Under the pieces are notes generated by a model. It had not been told where the DNA came from. It worked only from the letters and a program-made list of their open reading frames with translations, and did no database searches. Below are positions 41,883 to 50,333 of a stretch of DNA of 64,000 nucleotides, piece by piece (the stretch's first letter is position 1; the number at the start of each line of letters is the position of its first letter). The position numbers and the translations under genes were made by a program. Source of the stretch: Faecalibacterium prausnitzii (GTDB taxonomy: Bacteria; Bacillota; Clostridia; Oscillospirales; Ruminococcaceae); the NCBI RefSeq assembly GCF_003324185.1, contig NZ_PXUP01000001.1, positions 1 through 64,000 on the forward strand, read 5' to 3'.

Positions 41883-43007
41883 TTATACCTTTTTCAGCAC
41901 ATACTGGCGGGTGCCCATGCCCACCTTCTCGGCCTGGTCAAGGGTGGCCTTCCACTCGATGTTGGGGTTGGAGTCCTTGAAGTTGTCGTGGTAGCAGTTC
42001 CAGCCCGGCTTTGCAAGGTTTGCGCCCAGCTGGCTGTTGGGCAGCGGGGCGGCGTTCAGGCAGGCGTCCACGCAGGCTTGGTCCAGCGCCACCGGGTCAA
42101 AGGATGCAAAGATACCGATATCCGGCAGGATGGGTGCATCGTTCTCGCCGTGGCAGTCGCAGTTGGGGCTGATGTCCTGCACCAGAGAAACGTGGAAGCA
42201 GGGACGGTCGTGGCAGACTGCGGCGGCGTACTCGGCCATCTTGCGGTCCAGCAGCTCGTTGGCGCAGTCGTTGGGAGAATAGATGGCGTCAAAGCTGCAG
42301 GCACCGATGCAGCGGCCGCAGCCCTTGCACTTGTCGTAGTCGATGACCGCCTTGTTTTCGGCATTGTAAGTAATGGCGTCCGAGCCGCACTCCTTGGCGC
42401 AGCGGTGGCAGCCGCGGCACAGCCCCTCCTGCACGGCGGGCTTGCCGGCAGCGTGCTGCTCCATCTTGCCCGCGCGGGAGCCGCAGCCCATGCCGATATT
42501 CTTGAGCGCACCGCCGAAGCCGGTGGACTCGTGGCCCTTGAAGTGGGTCAGGCTGATGAACACGTCCGCGTCCATGATAGCACGGCCGATTTTCGCGGTC
42601 TTGCAGTATTCGCCGTTCGGCACCGGCACTTCCACCTCATCCGTGCCGCGCAGACCGTCACCAATGATCACCTGACAGCCGGTGGTCATGGGCCAGAAGC
42701 CGTTCAGCTGGGCGCAGCTCAGGTGCTCCAGTGCATTCTTGCGGCTGCCCGGGTACAGGGTGTTGCAGTCGGTCAGGAAGGGCATACCGCCCTGCTCCTT
42801 GCACAGGTCTGCCACCACCTTGGCGTAGTTGGGACGCAGAAAAGCCAGATTGCCCAGCTCGCCGAAGTGCATCTTGATGGCCACGAACCGGCCGTCCATG
42901 TCGATGTCCTTGATGCCGGCGGCAATGCACACCCGGCGCAGCTTTTCCAGCAGGCTGGTGCCCACCGGACAGCGGAAATCCGTATAGTAAACTTTGGATG
43001 CTTCCAT
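41883..43007 (-). CDS. DUF362-family protein with two 4Fe-4S clusters
   Basis: A 374-residue protein. The DUF362 domain surrounds a ferredoxin-like segment with two CxxCxxCxxxC motifs (CRGCHRCAKEC at about 198 and CKGCGRCIGAC at about 229). Family members are soluble iron-sulfur proteins of uncertain function. The conserved MHFGELGN and FKGHESTGFGGALKN segments are present. The ATG at 43007 follows GAGG. It is a single gene; electron transfer is likely, partner unknown. Confidence 0.85.
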   Translation of the reverse strand: MEASKVYYTDFRCPVGTSLLEKLRRVCIAAGIKDIDMDGRFVAIKMHFGELGNLAFLRPNYAKVVADLCKEQGGMPFLTDCNTLYPGSRKNALEHLSCAQLNGFWPMTTGCQVIIGDGLRGTDEVEVPVPNGEYCKTAKIGRAIMDADVFISLTHFKGHESTGFGGALKNIGMGCGSRAGKMEQHAAGKPAVQEGLCRGCHRCAKECGSDAITYNAENKAVIDYDKCKGCGRCIGACSFDAIYSPNDCANELLDRKMAEYAAAVCHDRPCFHVSLVQDISPNCDCHGENDAPILPDIGIFASFDPVALDQACVDACLNAAPLPNSQLGANLAKPGWNCYHDNFKDSNPNIEWKATLDQAEKVGMGTRQYVLKKV

Positions 43008-43216
43008 GGTGTTTTTCCTCCCATATCCTTCCGGCGGCGTCTGCCGCGCGGTCTCTCTTTTGTTCAGTATAGCACACCCGGCCGAGCGGTGTAAACAGAA
43101 AATGGAGCAGCGCCGTTTTTCTCTGCCCATTTTGGGGTTGACAGTCCTGCCCTGCGGTGTTATCTTATATCGGTTCCAAAAAACAGAACGGATGTCAAGA
43201 TACAGGAGTTATTTCT

Positions 43217-44494
43217 ATGAACGATTTTGATACATTCCGGCGCGAAGCCGTAGCCGCCGTCCGGGTGGCGCTGCAATGGTTCTTTCTGGCGGTCCCCATG
43301 GGTCTGCTCTGCGGATTTCTGGGCACCTTGTTCCATCTTGCTGTCGAGCACGCCACCGAGCTGCGTGCCGCGCAGCCCTGGCTGCTGTTCCTTTTGCCTG
43401 TGGCGGGTCTGCTCATCACCGCCCTTTATAAAGTAACAAAGTGCGAGGGCGTGGGCACCAACAACGTTATCCGCGCTGTGCAGAGCGGCGAGCCGGTCAG
43501 CATTCTGCTGGTGCCCGCTATCTTTTTGGGCACGGTGCTCACCCACCTGTGCGGCGGCTCTGCCGGCCGCGAGGGCGCTGCGCTGCAGATGGGCGGCAGC
43601 ATCGGCTGGAACCTTGGCACCCTGCTGCGGCTCAAGGACCACGACCGCCGCACCGCCACCATCAGCGGCATGGCTGCGTTCTTCTCTGCCCTGTTCGGCA
43701 CCCCGCTAGCGGCGGCCTGCTTTGCTATGATGGTGGAGGATGTGGGTCTGACCTTTACTTCTGCCTTTGTCCCCGCCTTTACCTCTGCCCTCATCGCCTA
43801 CGGCTGCTCGCTGGTCTTTGGCATCGCGCCCACCCACTTTGCCCTCACTGCGCCGGAGCTGAATGTCCGCACCGCCCTGCTGGTCATCCTGCTGGGCGTG
43901 GCCTGCGCTGCCGTTTCCCGCCTGTTCTGCTATACGCTCCACTTCATGGAGCACACCGTGCCAAAGCTTCTCCCAAACCCGTGGGTGCGGGTCTTTGCGG
44001 GCGGCGTGCTGGTCGTCGGCTTTTCCTATCTCTTCGGCGTGGGGCGCTATAACGGCGCGGGCATGAGCGTCATCACCGCTGCCGTGGAGCAGGGACAGGC
44101 ACTGCCGTGGGATTTTCTGTGCAAGATCTTCCTTACCGCGCTGACCCTTGCCTGCGGGTTCAAGGGCGGCGAGGTGGTGCCCAGCTTCTTTGTGGGCGCT
44201 ACCTTCGGCTGCGTGGTCGGCCCGCTGCTGGGTCTACCCGCCGAATTTGCGGCGGCGGTGGGGCTGGTGTCCATCTTCTGCGGTGCCACCAACGTCCTGA
44301 TCCCCTCCATCCTGCTGGGCTTTGAGCTGTTCAGCGGCGCCGGGCTGGAGCTCATCGCGCTGGGCTGCGGTATCTGCTTTATGCTCTCCGGCCACCACGG
44401 CCTGTACAGCAGCCAGACCTTTGTTACCAACAAACTGCGCTCGGAGTATATGTCCCACAAGTGGCGCGTAAAGGTGAAAAAAGCGGAAGAGTGA
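43217..44494 (+). CDS. ClC-family anion transporter or channel
   Basis: A 425-residue ClC protein. The external gating glutamate lies in GSAGREGAALQMGG (about 118-131), and the GGEVVPSFFVGATFG segment (about 318) matches the third selectivity region. The first selectivity region, usually GSGIP, reads EGVGTNNV here, without the ion-coordinating serine, so chloride selectivity is doubtful and fluoride export should be considered. AGGAG precedes the ATG. It converges on uppP. Confidence 0.85.
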   Translation: MNDFDTFRREAVAAVRVALQWFFLAVPMGLLCGFLGTLFHLAVEHATELRAAQPWLLFLLPVAGLLITALYKVTKCEGVGTNNVIRAVQSGEPVSILLVPAIFLGTVLTHLCGGSAGREGAALQMGGSIGWNLGTLLRLKDHDRRTATISGMAAFFSALFGTPLAAACFAMMVEDVGLTFTSAFVPAFTSALIAYGCSLVFGIAPTHFALTAPELNVRTALLVILLGVACAAVSRLFCYTLHFMEHTVPKLLPNPWVRVFAGGVLVVGFSYLFGVGRYNGAGMSVITAAVEQGQALPWDFLCKIFLTALTLACGFKGGEVVPSFFVGATFGCVVGPLLGLPAEFAAAVGLVSIFCGATNVLIPSILLGFELFSGAGLELIALGCGICFMLSGHHGLYSSQTFVTNKLRSEYMSHKWRVKVKKAEE

Positions 44495-44512
44495 GCGTTT
44501 AATACTAAAAAA

Positions 44513-44555
44513 CAGGGGCTGCTGCACCGAATGCCGTGCAGCAGCCCCTGTTATC
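44513..44555. terminator. Bidirectional terminator between ClC and uppP genes
   Basis: AACAGGGGCTGCTGCAC and GTGCAGCAGCCCCTGTT form a 17-bp perfect stem. It is the same GCTGCTGCAC design as at 11138 and 12666. Confidence 0.85.
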
Positions 44556-44572
44556 ATTATTAAGATTTTCTC

Positions 44573-45424
44573 TTATGCCAGCGCGGTGATGGCTGCCACA
44601 GCCAGCACGATGACACCCAGCACGATGCGGTAGATGCCGAAGAACTTGAAGTCGTGGCGCTTGACGTAATCCATCAGGAAGCGGATAGCTGCAAGGCTGA
44701 CGGCAAAGGCCACAACACAGCCCACCAGCAGCACAGCGATCTCGGTGCCGGTAATGGCCGTACCGGAAAACGCGAACTTGACCACCTTGAGCAGAGATGC
44801 ACCCGCCATGACCGGAATAGCCAGATAGAAGGTAAACTCCGCCACGCAGGCGCGGGAGAGCCCCAGCAGCAGACCGCCCACGATGGTAGCGCCGGAGCGG
44901 GAGGTGCCGGGGATGATGGCAAGGCACTGCCACACGCCGATGAGCAGCGCATCCCGGTAGCTGATCTGTTCCAGCTTTGTGACCCGGGGCGTGGTGCGGC
45001 GGTTCTCCACCACAAGGAAGAGCACGCCGTACAGGATCAGCATGGCGGCTACGGTGATGTAGTTATAGAAGTGTGCCTCCATCCAGTCGTCCAGCGGGCT
45101 GATGACCAGCACCGGCAGGGTGGCGGCTACCACCTTGAACCACAGGATCCACACGCTGGGCTTGGAGATGACCTTGCCCTGCCGCAGCCCGAAGGGCCAC
45201 AGCTTATTCCAGAACAGCACCACCACGGCCAGAATGGCACCCAGCTGGATGACCACCCGGAACATGGACATGAATTCTTCACTGGCATTGAACTTGACGA
45301 CCTGCTCCACAAGGATCATGTGACCGGTGGAGGAGATGGGCAGCCACTCGGTAATGCCCTCCACGATACCCATCAGGATCGCTTTGATGATCTCGAAAAA
45401 CGTAATAAATCCCTCCTGCAGCAC
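44573..45424 (-). CDS. uppP: Undecaprenyl-diphosphatase
   Basis: Recycles the lipid carrier of cell-wall synthesis and gives bacitracin tolerance. The 283-residue product has about eight membrane segments and both UppP signatures: EGITEWLPISSTGHM (22-36) and PGTSRSGATIV (about 172-182). It has the normal length. An AGGAGG-like sequence overlaps the start region. Divergent from the trkA pair across 197 bp that holds a TTTCCCCCGGG/CCCCGGGAAA hairpin. Confidence 0.93.
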   Translation of the reverse strand: MLQEGFITFFEIIKAILMGIVEGITEWLPISSTGHMILVEQVVKFNASEEFMSMFRVVIQLGAILAVVVLFWNKLWPFGLRQGKVISKPSVWILWFKVVAATLPVLVISPLDDWMEAHFYNYITVAAMLILYGVLFLVVENRRTTPRVTKLEQISYRDALLIGVWQCLAIIPGTSRSGATIVGGLLLGLSRACVAEFTFYLAIPVMAGASLLKVVKFAFSGTAITGTEIAVLLVGCVVAFAVSLAAIRFLMDYVKRHDFKFFGIYRIVLGVIVLAVAAITALA

Positions 45425-45621
45425 CCGGTTGGATGCGTAGTTTTTTCAAAAGCAGTTTCAGTATACCATACTATGAGCCCCTGTGCATACAGATTATAGA
45501 AATTTTCCCCCGGGCGCTGTATTTATCTGCCCCGGGAAATGTGCTATACTATAAAAATAAGAAGTCTGTCCGCTTTCTGCGCCCGACGCTGAAAGCACTG
45601 AGAACAACGAGGTGAACCTTC

Positions 45622-46035
45622 ATGAACATACTGGTGATCGGCTGCGATCAGGTGGGTGCGGCGCTGATCCGCGATCTGGAGCGCATCGGCCATGATATCT
45701 CGGTGGTGGAAAAGGACCCTGAGCAGCTCAAGCGTCTGGATGCCTTTGACGATTATACCTTTCACGGCACTGCCCTTGTGGGCGACCCTACCGACCCGGA
45801 CACCCTGCGCCGGGGCGGCGTGGAGAACTGCGACGCCGTGGCGGCGGTGACCGAGGAGGACTCGGTGAACCTGATGGCGGCGCAGCTGGCAAAGAACATC
45901 TTCCGCCGGGATAAGGTCATCTGCCGGGTATCCGACCCGCATCTGCAAATTTTATACCACAAGGCCTACGAGCTGGAGACCATCTGCCCCACCGTGCTGA
46001 CTGAGCAGGCGGTGTTCCGGGCTCTTTCCAAGTAA
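45622..46035 (+). CDS. Short TrkA-N (RCK-N) protein
   Basis: A 137-residue NAD(H)- or nucleotide-binding protein with only the Rossmann half of a TrkA/KtrA subunit (ILVIGCDQVGAALIRDLERI, 3-22). The C-terminal RCK-C domain is missing. It ends at a clean stop before the next gene. TATACT at 45545 and AGGTG before the ATG support expression. It is followed after 44 bp by a full-length TrkA-like protein; the two may form a mixed ring that gates a potassium channel encoded elsewhere. Confidence 0.8.
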   Translation: MNILVIGCDQVGAALIRDLERIGHDISVVEKDPEQLKRLDAFDDYTFHGTALVGDPTDPDTLRRGGVENCDAVAAVTEEDSVNLMAAQLAKNIFRRDKVICRVSDPHLQILYHKAYELETICPTVLTEQAVFRALSK

Positions 46036-46079
46036 AACAGCCTGTTTTCACTTTACAAGCCGTAGAATGAGGTAACGAT

Positions 46080-46748
46080 ATGAAAGTTTGTATTGCCGGC
46101 GGCGGCCGGGTGGGCATGTATCTTGCCCAAAGCCTGCTGTCCCACCGCCATAAGGTGACCATCATCGAGCCGCAGGAGGCGCTGTGCCGCACCCTTGCGG
46201 ATACGCTGGATATCCCGGTCATCTGCGGCGACTCTCTGAGCTTTGACACCCTGCGCACCGCCGATGTGGCCAGCTGCGACGCCTTTGTGGCGGTGACCAA
46301 CACCGACGAGACCAATCTGGTGGCGTGCCAGATCGCCAAGCGGGAGTTCGGCGTGAATCGCACCGTGGCGCGCGCCTCCAACCCCAAAAACCGGGACATC
46401 CTGCACACGCTGGGCGTGGACACCGTGGTGTGCGGCACCGACAACCTGAGCCACATTCTGGAGCGGGAGATCGAGACCGACACCATCCGGCAGCTGCTTT
46501 CTCTGGGCGGCGGCACTGCCAGCCTGAATGAAATTTTGCTGCCGGAGGACTTTCAGTTTGCGGGCAAGGAGATCAAGGAGATCCCCATTCCCGGCGATGC
46601 CATTCTGGTCAGCATCACCCGGGATACCGAGTTCATCATCCCTCACGGCAGCACGGTGCTGCTGCCGTGGGACCGGCTGCTGTGCCTGACACAGGACGAC
46701 ACCCTGCATCTGCTGATGGATGCGTGGGGTCTTTCCTCCCACAAATGA
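46080..46748 (+). CDS. trkA: TrkA-type regulatory subunit of a potassium uptake system
   Basis: A 222-residue protein with TrkA-N (KVCIAGGGRVGMYLAQSLLS, about 2-120) and TrkA-C (about 140-222) domains. TrkA/KtrA rings bind nucleotides and cyclic di-AMP and gate TrkH/KtrB. No membrane subunit is in the window. ATGAGG-type spacing before the start is weak but the start is clear. It overlaps the next gene by 4 bp (ATGA), forming an operon of four genes. Confidence 0.88.
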   Translation: MKVCIAGGGRVGMYLAQSLLSHRHKVTIIEPQEALCRTLADTLDIPVICGDSLSFDTLRTADVASCDAFVAVTNTDETNLVACQIAKREFGVNRTVARASNPKNRDILHTLGVDTVVCGTDNLSHILEREIETDTIRQLLSLGGGTASLNEILLPEDFQFAGKEIKEIPIPGDAILVSITRDTEFIIPHGSTVLLPWDRLLCLTQDDTLHLLMDAWGLSSHK

Positions 46749-47176
46749 GCGAGCAGGAGCTGCTGCACACCGCGCTGGTGCTGCCGCCCCGCGCCCGCCG
46801 GGTGCTCTGCGTCTGGGCAGCCGTGCCCGGGCTGCTCTGTGCGCCCTTTGCCTTCTGGCAGAGTGTGTGGGCGGGCGCAGTCTTTTGCGCTGTATGGGCG
46901 GCGCTGGTGGCGCTTGTCCGGGCGCGCTGCTGCAGCTTTGTCGCCGCCCTGACGGCAGACAGCGTCACGGTGCAGTCCGGAATAGCCATCCCTGTGCTGC
47001 ACCGCATCCCGCGCCGGGCGGTCACCGGGGTGCAGCTGCTGCGCACCCCACTGCTGTGGGCGGCAGGGTGCACTGTGCTCCTTGTGCGCAGCCCGGGGCT
47101 GCAATTGGTGCTGCCCGGCATCCCCGCCGCACAGGCCACCGCGCTGGCGGCGGTACTGATGGAGGGCAACGTATGA
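46745..47176 (+). CDS. Membrane protein with bacterial PH domain (YdbS-like)
   Basis: A 143-residue protein: two membrane segments (about 17-55: VLCVWAAVPGLLCAPFAFWQ; WAGAVFCAVWAALVALVRAR) and a bPH2-type domain (about 60-135; LTADSVTVQSGIAIPVLHRI). It starts inside the trkA stop (ATGA) and its own stop overlaps the next start (ATGA). It pairs with the next gene as YdbS does with YdbT. Confidence 0.7.
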   Translation: MSEQELLHTALVLPPRARRVLCVWAAVPGLLCAPFAFWQSVWAGAVFCAVWAALVALVRARCCSFVAALTADSVTVQSGIAIPVLHRIPRRAVTGVQLLRTPLLWAAGCTVLLVRSPGLQLVLPGIPAAQATALAAVLMEGNV

Positions 47177-48528
47177 ACCGGGAAAAGCACTTCCACCCGC
47201 TGGCGGCACTGCATCTGCTGCGCAAGACCCTGCTGGTGTACCTTCTGCCGCTGGTACAGGTGCTTTTTGACCGCAACTGGGACGCTTTGCGTGCGGCGCT
47301 GCGGCAGGAGCTTGTATTGCTCTTCTTTATCAGCGCCGTGTGCTGGGCGGTGTACTATGGCGGCCGCTGGCAGGTGGATGCCAAGGGCACGGTGCACGTC
47401 AGCTGGCGGCTGGGAGTGCGGCTGGACCGCGCCCTGCGCGCCGAGGGGCTGGCGGCGCTGATGCTGGAGCAGCCCCTGCTCTACCGCTTGACCGGTGCCT
47501 GCCGGGTGGTGCTGTACCCTGTGGGGCAGACCAAGACCATTACTTTGTATCTTACCCGGCAGCAGGCCGAGGAGCTTGCCGATGTGCTGCTGCCGGTGAC
47601 AGACCCGCTGTGGCACGCGCCCAAGGGCGGCGAAAAGCTGGCCTTTACGGTGCTGGGTGCCAATGGCCTGTCTACCCTGATTTTATGGTGGCTGGCCATC
47701 CACCAGACCCAAAGCTACGCCCCGGACGCCCAGACCGCTGCCCTTGCGCAACTGGGACAGCTGGCGGCGTTTGCCGCCCGCTGGCTGCCGCTGGGCACGG
47801 CGTGGCTGCTGGTACTGGCGGGCACCCTGTTCTTCATCAGTCTGGTGCGCAGCGCTTTGCAGGCGGTGCATTACACCGTCTGGCGCACCGACACCCAGCT
47901 GGGCAGTCGGGGCGGGCTTGTACGCCGGTACGAGATGCGGCTGCGGCTCAGCCAGCTGAACTACGCCGACCTGCGCCGCTCCCCCGCCACATGGGCGCTG
48001 CATTACTGCCCGGTATTTGTCTCGGCAGGGGCGTGCCGCCCGGAGCTGCCCTTGTTCGTCTGGCGGGAGGGCACCCCGCTGCTGCGGGAACTGCTGCCCG
48101 AGATGGCGCAGCTGCCTCCGGATACCCGCACCGACACCACTGACCGCAGCATGGTATTTTTTCTGCCGGCGGGCATCCCGCTGGCGCTCTGCCTGCTGCT
48201 GACGGCGGTATCCCGCACCACTCTGCCTGCCCTTACCCTGCCGCTGCTCATCCCCACCGGGGTATTTGCCGCCCTGCTGGGCGCTGCCGCCGTGGGCTGG
48301 CACCGAGAGGGCGTATGGCAGCAGCAGGGACAGCTGCTGCTCTGTCGGCAGCACCAGTTCCATCTGCACCAGCTGTGCGTGTTCCACCCGGACACCGGCT
48401 TTACCGCGTTGCAATCCCCTTGGGCGGTGACGGTACAGCGTGCCAACCTGACCCTTGTATTTCCCGGCAAAGAAAAGGTCACCGTGCGCAGCGTGCCGCT
48501 GGCGGCTCTTGATTTTCTGGAGATATAG
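47173..48528 (+). CDS. Membrane protein with paired PH domains (YdbT-like)
   Basis: A 451-residue protein with several hydrophobic segments (about 45-60, 165-180, 205-222, 328-366) alternating with bPH2-like beta domains (for example QVDAKGTVHVSWRLGVRLDR and VWRTDTQLGSRGGLVRRYEM). YdbS/YdbT-type pairs are linked to membrane homeostasis, though how they act is uncertain. Translationally coupled to the preceding gene by ATGA overlap. Sequence is divergent, so the family call leans on topology and pairing. Confidence 0.65.
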   Translation: MNREKHFHPLAALHLLRKTLLVYLLPLVQVLFDRNWDALRAALRQELVLLFFISAVCWAVYYGGRWQVDAKGTVHVSWRLGVRLDRALRAEGLAALMLEQPLLYRLTGACRVVLYPVGQTKTITLYLTRQQAEELADVLLPVTDPLWHAPKGGEKLAFTVLGANGLSTLILWWLAIHQTQSYAPDAQTAALAQLGQLAAFAARWLPLGTAWLLVLAGTLFFISLVRSALQAVHYTVWRTDTQLGSRGGLVRRYEMRLRLSQLNYADLRRSPATWALHYCPVFVSAGACRPELPLFVWREGTPLLRELLPEMAQLPPDTRTDTTDRSMVFFLPAGIPLALCLLLTAVSRTTLPALTLPLLIPTGVFAALLGAAAVGWHREGVWQQQGQLLLCRQHQFHLHQLCVFHPDTGFTALQSPWAVTVQRANLTLVFPGKEKVTVRSVPLAALDFLEI

Positions 48529-48540
48529 AAGTATACTTGC

Positions 48541-48579
48541 GATGCCCCGCTGAACCTACGGTCGGCGGGGCATTTTTTG
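48541..48579 (+). terminator. Terminator after the trkA/ydbT operon
   Basis: TGCCCCGC and GCGGGGCA form the stem, followed by TTTTTT. The HAD gene starts 27 bp further and needs its own promoter or read-through. Confidence 0.8.
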
Positions 48580-48605
48580 TATCACAGACCAACGGAGACT
48601 ATTTT

Positions 48606-49268
48606 ATGATAAAGACTGTATTATTTGATCTGGACGGCACCCTGCTGAACACCATCGACGACCTTGCCGATGCCGGCAACTGGGTGTGCGCACAAAACGG
48701 CTGGCCCACCTTTACGGTGGCACAGTTCAAGCTGATGGTGGGCAACGGCATCCCCAAGCTGGTGGAGCGATTCTCTCCCGCCGAAGCCCGCACCCCGGCG
48801 CAGCTGGCGGCGACGCTGGCGCAGTTCACCGCCCGGTACGACGCCCACAAGGAGGACAAGACCGCGCCCTACCCCGGCATTCCGGCACTGCTGGACGCAC
48901 TGAAGGCCGAGGGCATCCAGTGCGCGGTATTCTCCAACAAAGCCGATGCCCTGTGCGGCGGCATCATTGCCCACTACTTTGGCACCGGCCGCTTTGACGC
49001 CGTGCGGGGCAACCGCCCGGGCGTGCCTACCAAGCCCGACCCCACCGGGCTGTACGCCCTGATGACCGAGCTGGGCGCAGACCCCGCCGCTACCCTTTTT
49101 GTGGGCGACAGTGACGTGGACATCCTCACCGGGCACAACGCCCACCTGCCCGCCATGGGCGCGCTGTGGGGCTTCCGCGGTCGCGCCGAGCTGACCGCCG
49201 CCGGTGCGGATGCACTGGCAGAGGTGCCGGAGGATATCCTGCGGTATGTGCAGGAGCAGAATAAATAA
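48606..49268 (+). CDS. gph: HAD-superfamily phosphatase, phosphoglycolate-phosphatase-like
   Basis: A 220-residue HAD hydrolase. Motif I LFDLDGTLLNT gives nucleophile Asp8 and acid Asp10. Motif II is VFSNKADALC (about 110) and motif IV GDSDVDILTG (about 178). The cap between motifs I and II (about 20-80) is the C1 helical type of Gph and PGPase. Substrate could be phosphoglycolate or a related small phosphate. AACGGAGAC precedes the ATG. Terminated by the hairpin at 49273-49310. Confidence 0.85.
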   Translation: MIKTVLFDLDGTLLNTIDDLADAGNWVCAQNGWPTFTVAQFKLMVGNGIPKLVERFSPAEARTPAQLAATLAQFTARYDAHKEDKTAPYPGIPALLDALKAEGIQCAVFSNKADALCGGIIAHYFGTGRFDAVRGNRPGVPTKPDPTGLYALMTELGADPAATLFVGDSDVDILTGHNAHLPAMGALWGFRGRAELTAAGADALAEVPEDILRYVQEQNK

Positions 49269-49272
49269 ATAA

Positions 49273-49310
49273 AAACACGGGAAGGTCTGCGGATCTTCCC
49301 GTGTTTTTGC
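49273..49310. terminator. Terminator between gph and DUF2442 genes
   Basis: AAACACGGGAAG and CTTCCCGTGTTT form a 12-bp stem between convergent genes; T-rich downstream and A-rich upstream, so it can work both ways. Confidence 0.85.
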
Positions 49311-49323
49311 GTATTTTTGCGGC

Positions 49324-49623
49324 TCAGGATGCCGATTCCAGCGGGTCTACCACCACAGGGCAGGTCTCGTACAACTCGATGGGGTCCAAGTCCACACAGC
49401 TGCCCGGGTCCCGGTCACCGGTCACATCCCATGCTGCGGTATCGTTCAGGACGGTCAGGCGGCTTTTGAAAAAAGCTTCATCCTGCAAGGGCGCAAAGAC
49501 CCCGCCCAGTGCAAGCAGCGGCTTTGCGTCATACAGACGCACAGAGCCATCGTTGAAATAGAGGTACACCGTAAAGTCCTCGCCCGCAACAGCCTGCAAG
49601 ACCTTGGGGAACAACGTATCCAT
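49324..49623 (-). CDS. DUF2442-family protein
   Basis: A 99-residue protein (DFTVYLYFNDGSVRLYDAKP, then AWDVTGDRDPGSCVDLDPIE), matching DUF2442. These proteins are repeatedly found next to DUF4160 partners, as here, with 17 bp between the genes, and the pair has the look of a toxin-antitoxin-type module; this is a proposal, not an established function. GGAGGC precedes the ATG. Confidence 0.82.
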   Translation of the reverse strand: MDTLFPKVLQAVAGEDFTVYLYFNDGSVRLYDAKPLLALGGVFAPLQDEAFFKSRLTVLNDTAAWDVTGDRDPGSCVDLDPIELYETCPVVVDPLESAS

Positions 49624-49640
49624 AGAGATGCCTCCTTTTT

Positions 49641-49901
49641 TTAGATCAGCGGTGCAATGTGATTGAGCGGTGCAGCAGTTCTGGCCAGTTCCCAGTTCTG
49701 CATCAGCTCATCCTTATGCAGCTCGCACCATGCAAGGATCAGCTTTAGCTGCCGCCCCGGCAATGCACCACGGATCACACAGGAATTTTGAATATCGATC
49801 AATGCCTTGAATCCGCCGTATTCGGCGTGAAAATGCGGCGGATTATGGTCACTGTAAAACATTGTGACCCGTATCCCGCAAAACAAACTGATCTCCGGCA
49901 T
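49641..49901 (-). CDS. DUF4160-family protein
   Basis: An 86-residue protein with the family's core SLFCGIRVTMFYSDHNPPHF followed by HAEY: the DHNPPHFHA metal-like His cluster is typical of DUF4160. The ATG at 49901 is preferred over 49913 because GGTGGG lies 7 bases upstream. First gene of the two-gene unit with DUF2442. Confidence 0.85.
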   Translation of the reverse strand: MPEISLFCGIRVTMFYSDHNPPHFHAEYGGFKALIDIQNSCVIRGALPGRQLKLILAWCELHKDELMQNWELARTAAPLNHIAPLI

Positions 49902-49995
49902 AACACATCCCACCTTTTCAACGTAAGTATATCTTATTTTTTGAAAAAAGTCTATCCTGTATTATGTAGCCAGGCTTCCCATCCGGGACAAAGTA

Positions 49996-50030
49996 AAAAC
50001 GCCCTTGCGCATTGCGCAAAGGCGTTTTTA
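49996..50030 (-). terminator. Terminator of the tRNA unit
   Basis: AAAACGCC and GGCGTTTT with TTGCGC and GCGCAA inside form a long stem just after the 3' end of tRNA-Glu (minus strand). Confidence 0.8.
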
Positions 50031-50102
50031 TGACCCGTACGGGAATCGAACCCATGTTACAGCCGTGAAAGGGCCGTGTCTTAACCGCTTGACCAACGGG
50101 CC
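50031..50102 (-). tRNA. tRNA-Glu (anticodon UUC)
   Basis: The minus strand folds into a full cloverleaf: acceptor GGCCCGT/ACGGGTC, D-arm with GGTCAAGCGGTTAAGACA, anticodon loop CTTTCAC (anticodon at 50069-50067), and T-arm GGGTTCGATTCCCGT. Discriminator A at 50031; CCA is not encoded. Confidence 0.95.
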
Positions 50103-50107
50103 TTACA

Positions 50108-50191
50108 AATACAGAGCTTCGCTAAAACCTCCGACTTTCATCGTCCACTACTGCGGACGACCGTCCCCCTTATCTTAGCGAAACTCTGTAA
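50108..50191. other. Long hairpin in the spacer between two tRNA genes
   Basis: TACAGAGCTTCGCTAA (50110-50125) and TTAGCGAAACTCTGTA (50175-50190) pair over 16 bp with one mismatch. Inside, TCGTCC and GGACGA (50141-50160) form a second hairpin. The spacer is part of the tRNA transcript. It may be a processing signal or a small palindromic insertion. Confidence 0.6.
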
Positions 50192-50193
50192 CG

Positions 50194-50270
50194 TGGTAGC
50201 GGTAACTGGATTTGAACCGGTGACACTTCGGGTATGAACCGAATGCTCTAGCCAACTGAGCTATACCGCC
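50194..50270 (-). tRNA. tRNA-Met (anticodon CAU), CCA encoded
   Basis: Cloverleaf on the minus strand: acceptor GGCGGTA/TACCGCT, D-arm AGCTCAGTTGGCTAGAGC, anticodon loop TTCATAC, T-arm CCGGTTCAAATCCAG. The 3' CCA is encoded (50196-50194). The TTCGG/CCGAA anticodon stem lacks the three G-C pairs of an initiator tRNA, so it is the elongator or, after lysidine modification, an Ile tRNA. Confidence 0.9.
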
Positions 50271-50304
50271 ACATATTTAACTTGCACTCGAACGGTGCTT
50301 TATT

Positions 50305-50333
50305 ATTATATCCATAGATGCCCCTTTTGTCAA
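50305..50333 (-). promoter_or_regulatory. Promoter of the tRNA-Met/tRNA-Glu unit
   Basis: TTGACA (50333-50328) and TATAAT (50310-50305), both perfect, with a 17-bp spacer. Confidence 0.85.

Noticed and set aside
50197-50270. Initiator tRNA for the CAU tRNA
   Set aside because: The anticodon stem is TTCGG/CCGAA rather than three G-C pairs next to the loop.
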